A stretch of DNA of 64,000 nt, taken from contig JBCFYV010011135.1 of the NCBI GenBank assembly GCA_039000515.1, forward strand, positions 22,643,895-22,707,894. Direction: 5' to 3'. The DNA comes from Timema cristinae. Taxonomy: Eukaryota > Arthropoda > Insecta > Phasmatodea > Timematidae. Below the pieces are notes generated by a model. That model worked only from the letters and a program-made list of their open reading frames with translations, made no database searches and was not told where the DNA came from. Position numbers and translations under genes: made by a program. Shown here piece after piece: positions 11,837 through 23,100 of the stretch (the first letter of the stretch is position 1; each line of letters begins with the position of its first letter).

Positions 11837-12093
11837 ATTATTATTATTATTATATTATTATTAGCACCGCATCTTAATACCCGTTCGGGTTATACGCACT
11901 TAAGCTAATGTGTAATGGTAGGATGATTGTGAGATGAAATGGAGGACCTACAGTTTAACATGGAATCCGAACCACGGTGGCGACCTGGCATTCCACACAT
12001 TCACAAGATGTCTTGTCAGAGGTGAAGGAAGGGTTTGGTAATCAGATAGATCTGTGCAGGAACCGAGGATTGAACCCCGGACACCAGGTCACC
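11837..12093 (-). repeat. SINE-A copy with head deletion
   Basis: Reversed tail and body are complete, but GATTGAACCCCGGACACCAG shows that the anticodon and A-box region was lost. Confidence 0.92.
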
Positions 12094-12194
12094 CTTCAAA
12101 TTTTACTGAAAAGAAAAAGTGTACCAAATTACCTAAAATGTCTTATGAAATATGCATGCGCACACACTTTCACAAAACAATTTAGCCTTAAAAT

Positions 12195-12426
12195 ATATAT
12201 ACATTTTTATTAATCAAATAAATGCATGGTATAATGCAATCATGGACTCTTAAAATAAATATTTATATTTGCATCATTAGCTATTCCCATCTTCCATCGC
12301 GGATTTACGTTTAATTTTCCTCCAGGATAATACCAGGGCCAAATTTTCAGCGAGCGCACCACATTTGGCCCGCGGGCCACTAGCTGGACCACACTTGCCT
12401 TAGACCATGTGGCCACTGAAGCGGGT
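12195..12426. repeat. Diverged repeat, partner of 4384-4560
   Basis: Shares TTTCCTCCAGGAT and TTTTCAGCGAGC with 4480-4520, ends GGCCCGCGGGCC, and joins a reversed SINE-B head fragment (12395-12426). The nature of the older repeat is unknown. Confidence 0.4.
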
Positions 12427-12429
12427 TAT

Positions 12430-12765
12430 TTACTCTTGACGGGGAAAATAGTTGGTCGGCGTTTGAAACTCAAAGCCTTGACGTTCTCGACAACGTCCTG
12501 AGGCCGATATAACCTCGGGTGTCGATACAAAGGCACAAGCGACCGTCCTTCACCGTGTGTGTACCCCACATAGGGGTAGAGAGGGTCTCCGCCCATCCAT
12601 GGTAATTATACCTGCATCACTAACTCGTTAGTTTATATCTTAATTGCATTGCCCCGCTGGATGAATTATACAATCACTGACAAGATGTCACAGTAACCTG
12701 ATATAGTTCTTTATTCATGGACCATGCGTGAAATTACGTACAGTCTGATTAAATATAGCTAGGAA
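12430..12765. other. No recognisable gene
   Basis: Contains a somewhat GC-richer segment at 12440-12620 with no open frame of note. Confidence 0.45.
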
Positions 12766-12779
12766 CTTCTTTGACTGTT

Positions 12780-13073
12780 ATTATTATTATTATTATTATT
12801 ATTAGCACCACGTCTTACTACCCGTTCGGGTTATACGCACTTACGCTAATGTGTAATGGTAGGGTGATGTGAGATGAAATGAAGGACCTACAGTTTAACA
12901 TGGAATCCGAACCACGGTGGCGACCTGGCATTCCACACATTCACAAGATGTCATGTCAGAGGTGTAGGAAGGGTTTGGTAATAAGATAAATCTGTGCCGG
13001 GACCGAGGATCGAACCCTGGACCTCCAGCATAGAAGTCTGACACCTTACCCCCCTAGACCACCAAGTCACCCC
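12780..13073 (-). repeat. SINE-A copy, full length with target duplication
   Basis: Tail of about eight TAA units at left. The 12-bp duplication TCTTTGACTGTT is at 12768-12779 and 13074-13085. Confidence 0.95.
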
Positions 13074-13170
13074 TCTTTGACTGTTGTAAATGTAACTATG
13101 ACTATTATTGTTCATCCATACACCAAGACTAGTGAGAACAATTGAAGAGCTACTTGAATAAAGAAGTAGG

Positions 13171-13464
13171 GTAACCTGGTGGTCTAGGGGTAAGGTGTCG
13201 GACTTCTGTGCTGGAGGGTCCAGGGTTCAATCCTCGGTCCCGGCACAGATTTTTCTAATTACCAAACCCTTCCTTCACCTCTGACAAGACGTGTATTAAT
13301 CACAACTTGTGAATGTGTGGAATGCCAGGCCTCCACCGTGGTTCGGATTCCACGTTAAACTGTAGGTCCTCCATTTCATCTCACAATTACTCTACCATTA
13401 CATATTAGCGTAAGTATAACCCGAACGGGTAGTAAGACGCGGTGCTAATAATAATAATAATAAT
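13171..13464 (+). repeat. SINE-A copy, full length
   Basis: Head GTAACCTGGTGGTCTAGGGG, the GTGTATTAATCACAACTTGT variant and tail GTGCTAATAATAA. It faces the reversed copy at 12780 about 100 bp away. Confidence 0.94.
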
Positions 13465-13469
13465 TTTAG

Positions 13470-13668
13470 TATAGTAGACTGCCGATGACGTGGAGATCAA
13501 GGTTAGAGTCTCAGTCAGGGGTTGTATTCCATAAATTGTTTTCCAATCTCTCTCCACGCATGTGGGTACACTTAATCTATATAAAACCTTTATAATTCCT
13601 AAAAAAAACACTAGCGTAGTTGGTACATAAGTGTATAAGCCAAACGGGTAGTAAAAGGCGCTGTTAAA
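13470..13668 (+). repeat. SINE-B copy, 5' truncated
   Basis: Begins AGACTGCCGATGACGTGGAG, diverged B box, tail ACGGGTAGTAAAAGGCGCTG. It follows directly on the SINE-A tail. Confidence 0.75.
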
Positions 13669-13740
13669 CGTTTATTTTACAAACACCTCTCTTGGGAACT
13701 TTACAAAAAACTTTGATACCAAGTTACAGTCCGATTAATA

Positions 13741-13950
13741 AAATGGTCTAACGCGCTAGCTTTGTAATGAGCTAGACTGCCGAGGACAAGGATATTGAGG
13801 TTTGACTATTGGTCGGGTGACCTAGGGGTGGTTTTCCTTAAATTGTTTTTCTCTCCCCCTCCACGCAAATACCAGTTCATTCCCCTAACCTTCCCAATAG
13901 CGTAATTAGTATTTGAGTGTATAATCTGAACGGGTAGTAAGACGTGGTTT
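13741..13950 (+). repeat. SINE-B copy
   Basis: Head ATGGTCTAACGCGCTAGC, B box weak (GAGGTTTGACTATTGG), tail ACGGGTAGTAAGACGTGG. Confidence 0.8.
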
Positions 13951-13954
13951 CGGC

Positions 13955-14855
13955 TGCAGGTTGAGAGACAGACAGACAGACATCATCGTGAAAACCACAT
14001 TTTCAGGTTATGAAACGTCAACATATATACAAATCTCAAGTTAAATTGTTTTTGTTTTTTACGATCACAATACTTCTTTCTCTAAGTTAGGTCACGAGAA
14101 GGTAAAGAGTAAAAATCGTGACGTAAATATCGAGACCGGTTAAACCATTCATTCATATAAATTTAATAACCCCATTTTACTCTTCCTGACCCATTAAACT
14201 ATGAAGCTACCGTTCAGATATTAGTTAGGATTCCTTTCACCTTCTTGAGTAGGGAGGGGATAAGAGAATGGAGGGGTGGAGTGGGTTTGACCTAGTTCAA
14301 GAGTACAGTTTTAGATGTTTCTAGAAGGGTTTTAAAGGGGGTAGTAAAATTGCACCGTAAATATGTGTGTGTGGTGTTTGGCTATAACAGGCGAGGGAAT
14401 CTAATTAATTGCTGGTGTTGTGTAATGTGTTCTTAAACACCCACTGTATGCCTCAGAGGGTGAGTTGGGGGGGGGGTGGAGGCAGGGGGGTGTAGGGAGG
14501 ATGCTACCACGGGCCTTAACTGCCCCCCCCCCACCCCAACCTACTAATTACCGAAACACCAACAGATCTCAAACTTTTTTTACAAGGGAGAAATACAGAG
14601 AAGGTCGTACTTGATTCTCGTGGGGCCGGGGGGGGGGGGGGGGGGGGTTATACTAGGTCAAGGTCGGACAAACTTCTAGACCTGTTGGCTGTGTGGTCTA
14701 CACAAGATTTAATTCTATCCAGGTAAACACGCTCGATTGACCTGATTGTATTAATTAACTAGCGCTCAACAAACCTGATGGCCGATTATGAAACTGTTTT
14801 ATTAAGAGTTTGAATTCATGTTTTTTTTAAAGATAAACAATTTAATAACATACAG
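13955..14855. other. No gene; G/C homopolymer cluster 14461-14650
   Basis: Holds a (CAGA)n patch at 13967, G-rich runs at 14466-14500, a C run at 14523-14532 and a tract of about 20 G near 14630-14647. No coding signal. Confidence 0.6.
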
Positions 14856-14856
14856 G

Positions 14857-15146
14857 ATGACCTGGTGCTCTACGGGTAAGGTGTCAGACTTCTGTGCTGG
14901 CAGCCGGGGTTCAATCCTCGGTCCCGGCACAGATTTATCTGATTTCCAAACCCTTCCTTCACCTCTGACAAGACATCTTGTGAATGTGTGGAATGCCAGG
15001 CCTCCACCGTGGTTCGGATTCCACGTTAAACTGTAAGTCCTTCATTTCATCTCACAATCACCCTACCATTACACATTAGCGTAAGTGCGTATAACCCGAA
15101 CGGGTAGTAAGACGCGGTGCTAATAATAATAATAATAATAATAATA
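14857..15146 (+). repeat. SINE-A copy, full length
   Basis: Head ATGACCTGGTGCTCTACGGG through tail with about nine TAA units. The open frame at 14818-15036 is the SINE read through. Confidence 0.94.
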
Positions 15147-15151
15147 GCATA

Positions 15152-15352
15152 CACCCAGTTTTGAATCTCACTGGGGTGAACTCTGGTTGGGTTTTTCTAA
15201 ATAATTTTCCACTCTCCTTCAACGCAAATGCGGGCTCACTTCATCTATATTCAACCTCGCCAATTCCTAACTCATTAGCGTAATTAGTACTTAGGCGTAT
15301 AGCCCGAACGAGTAGTAAGATACGGTGCTAAATAAAAATAAAAATAAAATAA
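15152..15352 (+). repeat. SINE-B copy, 5' truncated
   Basis: Starts at a worn B box (GTTTTGAATCTCACTGG), keeps CACTCTCCTTCAACGCAAAT and a tail whose repeat is AATAAA units rather than TAA. Confidence 0.8.
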
Positions 15353-15354
15353 CT

Positions 15355-16053
15355 TAACCTTTCTCTAGTTGAATCCTATAAAATGGGGGTATATGGAAAT
15401 GAGCAATCTATTGGGGGTCTGTAATCGTAAAAAGGTTAAGAAAAAGAACCCCTGGTCTAGTGCATCATGCTTGAGATATACTTGACAGCCAATTAGGGGA
15501 AAATTTAAGTTCCAAATCCCGGTCAGATTTTGATTTGAAAACATAAGATACATAATCATCCATTTTAAATAATATTTGATAAACAGTATTCTCTACCCCC
15601 CCCCCCCCCCAAATTAAAATTTATCCTGACAAGATTATTCCCATTTGTGTGTGTGATACATCTGTTTAATCATCTACCTAATTAACTTAATTTATGATCA
15701 GTGTGGTGTATAATAACATTTATTTAGTACAATCATTTATAATTACACGATTATAAAAATTATCTGTGTTAAAAATACATTTTATGTGACCAGATACAGA
15801 TTAAAATATATTTGATAGACCATTATTTATAAACACACAAAATAAATTGTAAAATACTATTCGTACTGTGAAGAAAGTAATTAAATTTGTTTTTTCATAA
15901 AACATTGCAATCGTATTACGTACGTATTCCATGTTTTGATAACGTTTACCAATTTATAAAATGCCCCCAAGCCAATAATTATTTAATTTAGTGTTCATTT
16001 AGGTTTTAATAAATTGTGATGGCTTAAGGTGACCAAGATATATTTCAAAAGAC
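15355..16053. other. Upstream region of gene 1
   Basis: AT-rich, with a C run at 15596-15610 and no repeat that I recognise after it. The promoter of gene 1 must lie here or further left, but no clear TATA or initiator can be singled out. Confidence 0.5.
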
Positions 16054-16093
16054 ATGAATATATTTTGTATTATATGTTTATATTGGGTTTTAG
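16054..16093 (+). CDS. Gene 1 exon 1 (signal peptide)
   Basis: Starts at ATG 16054 and encodes [13 protein letters not shown] plus the first base of a Gly codon, then donor gtaaat. The hydrophobic run and the ending VLG match exon 1 of gene 2, which decides this start. It is too short to be found as an open frame. Confidence 0.82.
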
Positions 16094-17139
16094 GTAAATA
16101 TAATGTATTTTACACACATTTATATATAGCATAGCAAATTATATTTTATTTGAATAATAAAAAACACCATTATGACCTTTAGATGTAATACAACTAAATG
16201 TTAGTTTAGTTTGGTTTTCTTTTAGGGGATTTTTAAGGTAAATTGAAGCCTCTTTGTCTCCATTTAACCCCTATATTACGATCCTGACAGTTTAAACCAC
16301 TCGGCGATAGCTTTGAATTCCGTAATAATAATATATTCATGGTTTCCCAACACGTTTAAAGGCGAGATACAGGGGTATGTTTAATTTTATTTCATATTAA
16401 TTTACAGGTTTATTTACAGAAACCACTTCTCAACTAAACCATAGAATTATTGGTGGTTATATAACAAATGTGAAGAGATATCCTTTTATTGTAAGTAGGT
16501 GTATTAATTCATTTATTGGTATAGTTTGTGATATGAGTTAGAAATTTGAACTAAATAAGATCGAAGAAATTTTATTGTGTTTATATAACTATCTAAAATT
16601 GTGAGCCAAATATATTAGGATCACATGCATTTCTGTGTTTTTGTCACATATTATTCAAAACTTGAACTTATATACTAGCCACGCTAATGGTTAGGAAGGC
16701 TATATATAGAGGAAGTGTATCAACATTTTCGTGAAGGAAGAGTGGCAAACAATTTAGGGAAATATTTCTCAGTACATTCGATTGATTCAAACCTAAAACC
16801 GGCCATGGGAAGTCTATAGTCTGAGAGAGTAGCGCCTTAGACCACGCAACCACCAAAGCGGGAATTTATTTAGTTAAAACATTTAAATTCTTAATAATAA
16901 AATGTCGTTTTAAATTTATGAACGAAACATTTTTGAATATATTTGTATTCATGTATTTTTATACCTTAGTTCACTAAGGAAATAATCGTTTTATGTTTAC
17001 TTTACTAACAATTTTCTGGTTCAATTTTCTTCCATGAGATTTATTAATAAAAAAATAATTTTTTTATTCACGCATATTTAAAATACAGTTTTTTAACTTT
17101 AAAAATTACATTAATGTATATAAATAATCAAAATTAAAA

Positions 17140-17195
<56 letters not shown>

Positions 17196-20100
17196 AAGTT
17201 AAATAATTATGAGACTGCCTTTAAGTAGATTTCAGTATAATTTATTATTGAATTTATGAGTTAAAATATAATATTTCATAAGATTTTCACTTTCTTTAAG
17301 TAGATGTAAATTAAAACACCATAAAGCGAATGATATTGTTTCGTTTTATATTGTAAATTCTTGTTTGAACTGACACAATTTTTTTTAAACATGCAGCATT
17401 AAGCATATCGACTCTATTAATGTTAATTGTAACATAATATATACTGCCTAATATTATAGTATTCCTGTTGGTAAAATATTTTAATATTATATTACTACAT
17501 AAAATAAAGTTTTTGGTGACTTTAAACTCAAATTGGTATTCTTTATTGAGATACTTTTAGTAGAACGATCAATATTAGCTAATATAAACTAAACCAATAT
17601 ATACAATACCTCTCGAGGAATGGTTACGAATAGTAAACGTTTTCGCTACTGGTTTTATACTATCTTTACTTACAATCTTATATTTTGAAATTGATTGAAG
17701 AAAATATGCAAATTGAAATATAAGTATGTGTATTTTTAGGTGTCGCTGCACTACTTAGAAGAAGGTTTCAAATGTGGAGCTTCCATTATTAATAAAAGAT
17801 TCGCATTAACTGCAGCGCATTGTACTATAGGGTGAGTTTTTTGAGAAATATTTAAGAAACTGTGATTTTAGTAAGACCTCGATAGTCTTGGGGTAAAGTT
17901 ATAGTCTCAAGATCCAATAATCATGGGTTCAAATTTAGTCGAAATCAACAGATTTTTGCGATAAAAATCCGTAGCACAACTTACTTCGGAGGGGAAATAA
18001 AGCCATCAGTGTCATGTCGATTGTGGCACGTAAAGGAATCGTGACAGGTATAAGAAAATACCTTTGCGGCGAAATAGGTAGAACCTTTTACGTTTGCTCA
18101 TAGAAATTCAGCGTGGAAAGCAATGGGGAACCAACACATTTCCTGAACTCCCCTATTACATGGGATTTATACCAGATGGTGCAGGCAGCACTAACCAACT
18201 AAAATGCTCAGTACATACCTATAGCCAGATAGATACTAATTAGAGTATGTTCATAATAGGTTTTTACCTGGATGACAGATGAAAACTCATATGTTTAGGT
18301 TTTGGGTTGCCAACACTTGCAAGAGATCACCATTTTGTTATAAAATATGTTAAGTTTTTTAACTATATGTTATATTTTACATTTAAAATAACGTAAAAAT
18401 TAAGTTTTCTCACATTATTTCATTACTTTTATTGATTTATTTTTACCCAATTCGAAACAATAATTTAAAAATAATTAAAAGTACTTATTCTCCCACAGAA
18501 ACAAGTGTTAAGTCTGGAGAGCTTGGCGGTCAAATCTTTTTTTGAGATGTCTTAGTCTAAAAATTAATCTTTCAATTTCTTTCATGCTGATATAATAGTT
18601 GTTAAATACGGTTATTATTTAATCAAATAGCCAAAGCTATTATTTATGCTTTTTAGTGAGGATTATTCCATATAGATATCATATTCTGAAAATTGAAAAA
18701 TGACACCTGGACACGGGAATCGAACCAGGGACCTTTGGCTTAGTACGCCAATGCTCTTACCAGTGAGTTATCCTGGAATCGTCCTGTGCCCAGGGTCATT
18801 CTTCACTCATATTTTAAGCATATTTAGCTTTGGCTATTTTATTCATTAATATTTAATTCCGTAAAATTATAATAATTGTACAAGTGGCAGCATTAAGCCA
18901 ACTACCGAGTCAAAGGTGGCTGCGTTATCTGATAGCTCGTGATCTTAATGAATCCCACATTTGTAGCAGACGATTTCCGCACGTCCATCATAGACTCTGC
19001 CTTAAAATATGAGTAAAGAATGACACAGGACACGGGACGATTCCTGGATAGCTCAATGGTAAAAGCATTGTCGTACTAAGCCAAAGGTCCCAGGTTCGAT
19101 TCCCGTGTCCAGGTGTCATTTTTCAATTTTCAGAATACGGTTGTTATTGTGATTATATGTTCTGTCGTACGACAGATATACTCCTCTTGTCAGTGAACTT
19201 TGGCCTCCAATGTCCTCACTCTCCTCTTTGGCCTCCAATGTCCTCACTCTCCTCTTTGAGCTACGAGAATTTTCTTCTTCTTCTCTTCAAGTCATCCAAT
19301 ATTTGAATTCTCCACCTTCCTAAGCTCCTCTTTCCCTCAACCTTTCCTTCTATGACGTCATACAGAAGACAGTTCCTGTTAAGGCGGGGTGCTAGTGAGC
19401 GCGAGTTTAGTGCATTAATTTTTCAGTTTTTATAGCACAAAAATTTTTTGGACAAAATAAATCAAACATTTCTTCTATAGAATCATAGAGTTTAGTTTTC
19501 TGCACATGCTAATCTCAACAGTTGTTGAATATCTGTCATGAGCATGGCGGCATTTGGTGACAAACTTTTTAAATAAAGAGAAAAGTTTGTCACCAAATGC
19601 TGCCATGCTCATGACAGATATTCAACAACTGTTGAGATTAGCATGTGCAGAAAACTAAACTATATGATTCTATAGAAGAAATGTTTGATTTATTTTGTCC
19701 AAAAGATGTTTGTGCTATAAAAACTGCAAAAATACTGCCCTAAACTCACGCTCAATAGTACTCCACCTTAAGGATGTTTCCAATCCAGTTTCCTTTGTAC
19801 CGTTGAATCATATCCAAATACGGTCATAGCCTTATTTAAAGATCATGTTCTTGAAATAAAATTGAAAAATGACACCTGAAAACGGTAGATATTATTCAAG
19901 AATGACCCTGAGAAAACCACTTCTGGATAGTTCAATGAAAAGAGCAATGGCGTGGTGAGCCAAAGGTCCTGGGTTCAATTTCGTTTCATTTTTCAAGTTT
20001 AAGAACATGATACAAATTTTTGCCTGAATAAATTTATTTCAATGCGTACAGTTTTAGATTATAAAGGACTAATTTTATCATTCTTCGAGAAACTAAATAC

Positions 20101-23100
20101 TATGTCTAATTTTAACAGGAGATTTCCAAGCAACATATTTCTTCGAGTAGGCTCATCCTATATGTATAACGGCGGTATTATACATGATATTAAAAGCATA
20201 TATCAATATCCAGGATTCGAATTTCCACATGATGACATTGCTCTCCTAAAGGTGAATATATGATTTATAATAGTAAAAAAAATATATATTATGACATTTA
20301 ATTTATATTTAATGTACGTAGGCATGCATAAACATTATTTTAGTACCGCATCTTACTACCCATTCGGGTTATACGCTCATGTACTAATTACGCTAATTGT
20401 TTAGGTTTTAGGAAGGCCATATTTAGAGTAAATGTACCCGCAGTTGCGTGGAGGGAGAATAGAAAACTATTTTGTAAAAACCACTCTTATTAGACCCGAC
20501 CGAGATTCAAACCTCGATCTTTCCGTCATCAACAGCCTAGTCCAAAAAGAGAGTAGCGCGTTAGACCACGCAACCACCGAAGCGGTTATGAGTCACATCG
20601 ATGCATATTTGATTAATTATTATTATTATTATTATTACTATCCTTAGCACCGCGTCTTACTACCCGTTCGGGTTGTACGCACTTACGCTAATGTGTAATG
20701 GTAGGGTGATTGTGAGATTAAATGAAGGACCTACAGTTTAACGTGGAATCCGAACCACGGTGGAGGCCTGGCATTCCCCACATTCACAAGATGTCTTGTC
20801 AGAGGTGAAGGAAGGGTTTGGTAATCAGATAAATATGTGCCGGGACTGAGGATTTAACTCCGGACCGCAGTGCAGAAGTCTGACACCTTACCCCTTGACC
20901 ACCAGCTCACCCATATCTGATTAATCTGAGATGAAAGGAATCAAGGTCTAAGGTCAGTGTTTTTGATAAAAAGTTTTATTGTAAAGTTTTTTTTCCGCCA
21001 AACTAAGTAAAATATTGCTCCATTATGGTCTGTATATAGATAAAGAGTTTAATTTTTTACATATAGTTAGCTCAACAGTTGTTGAATATTTGTCAGTCGA
21101 TGAAAATCTTTTCAAATGAAGAGAAAACGTTCTAAAATTCTAGAATCCCCTTTACAGATATTCAACAACTGTTGAGAGTACCAAGCGTATAAAACCACTA
21201 TATGTTTCTACTGGATAAACTTTTATAAATTCTGGAAAAAAAGAAATTGATATAAAACTGAAAAATGACTGCCCTTAACTCAAGTTGTTAGCATCCCACC
21301 TTAAGATTGTTTAGTCTTGTAAGAGTTTTAATAAAGATGCAAATATATAAATTACGCTAAGAACTACAGTACTTCATCAAATCATTTTATTGAGGAAGTT
21401 TTTATTTTTTATTTTAATACACAATTAAATTTAAATAAACACAAAACTTTGTGTTTATGAAATACTTTTCTCCACCATTTTTGCATAAATTGCATAAAAT
21501 AAACAGTAAGTAATGTTAAATTGCAATAAAAATTTAAATTTATCATCTCAAATTACTTCACCAACATGAAATTTCCAAAAAAATCACTTATCTCATGGTA
21601 TTCTTTATTTAGAAATTCTTAAAACAACTTTATACTGTACTGATTCTTTCATAACCTAGACAAATATAATAACTAATTATTTTATGAAACTATCCTAGCA
21701 AATCTTATTTAGTTAATTAAGGAGGAAGTGTAATGATTTATTGACACGTTCACCAAAAATAGAGAACGGAATCTGCTACGGTGGCGCAACAATTCACACA
21801 CTGTAGGTTGACCCACGATATATTGAAACGCTAACTTAAGATAGATTATTATTAACGTGTTTTATTTTCTAGTAGATAAACTTATATATTATATTATTTT
21901 CACGAGTGATGTTTCCAAATTATCACCGTGTCGTGGTAAATCTATTACATCGATCAAACGCTTTCCATTAACGGATTACAGTATTCCAGATCTCTTCAAA
22001 CATCCAATGAAGCTGTCTGCTTTCTTCTAGATTTACAGCGCATGCCCATTGACTTGATATGGTTGGTTCTGAGATATGATTGGTTCTCCTGGGCAGAAAT
22101 CTTGTGATTGGCTTAGAGCTCGTCTCGTGACCATATTTCTGTTTTGTTTTCAGTGAACGAGTTGAACTTTACCAGAACACCTCGTGCTGATGAGACAGAG
22201 ATCTTATGATTGGCTTAGAGCTCGTCACGTGACCATGTTTCTGTTTTGTTTTCAGTGAACGAGTTGAACTTTACCAGAACACCTCGTGCTGATGAGACAG
22301 AGATCTTATGATTGGCTCTGTAGAGCTCGTCAGTGAACTTACAGTTTGCTGATGGTCTTTGGTTATTTCTTCTTGGTGAACGTGCGAATCACAGTAATAT
22401 TTTATTAATGAGATTATAGTCCACACTAAATGTGAATACAGGGTGTATGGATTTATGTGGGAAGTAACTGGGTTGTGGATGGATGGTGGAACTCAAAACA
22501 ACACAAAAAGTCATTATGAACATCTGACCTATGCTCGATAATGCCTGAGATGAGGTCTCCTAAGTTAGGTAGGTACTGCTAGAATAATGATCCCCTACTT
22601 ATTACATCTCTGCTGAACTTCTTGTAACATGTAAGTGACGTATCATTGCTTGTACACAGGCAGGGCTTCAGCTACACACAGAGGGGTATATCAAGAAGGT
22701 CTATTAACATTTCCAGCAGAATCTTTGCTGATTTTATCTGAAGAATCATCAAACAAAGACATTATTTTCATATTACTTTTTGGTTTGTTTTGAGGTCTAC
22801 TTGTCTTCCATTTTCCTTGGTCCCGAGCGTCTTCTTTCATCCATTTGTATCTTCTTCATTCCTTGATATCCGTTAGCATTACAAACCTTCTTCCTCTCCT
22901 CCCCTTATATCTACCCCTCCAATGATCCTCTTCATTTAACAATCCCTACGTAATGTGTGGGCCAAGCAAGACTATTTTCTCTTTGTTATCATCTTTATAA
23001 GGCTCCTTTTCTCCCCTACCCTAGTCCTGCCGTCGACTTTAACGGGAGGGAAAGAGGGGAACCTCCCCCTCCCCCTTCACCAGATAATCTGTGTAAATAG

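Noticed and set aside
14818..15036. Open frames with [12 protein letters not shown] and similar peptides (also at 9071, 38472, 33709)
   Set aside because: The recurring peptide is the translated SINE-A head and body.
19038..19112. Functional tRNA-Ser gene
   Set aside because: The T stem does not pair and the acceptor stem has a mismatch; the unit is duplicated in inverted orientation with a partner that has other defects.
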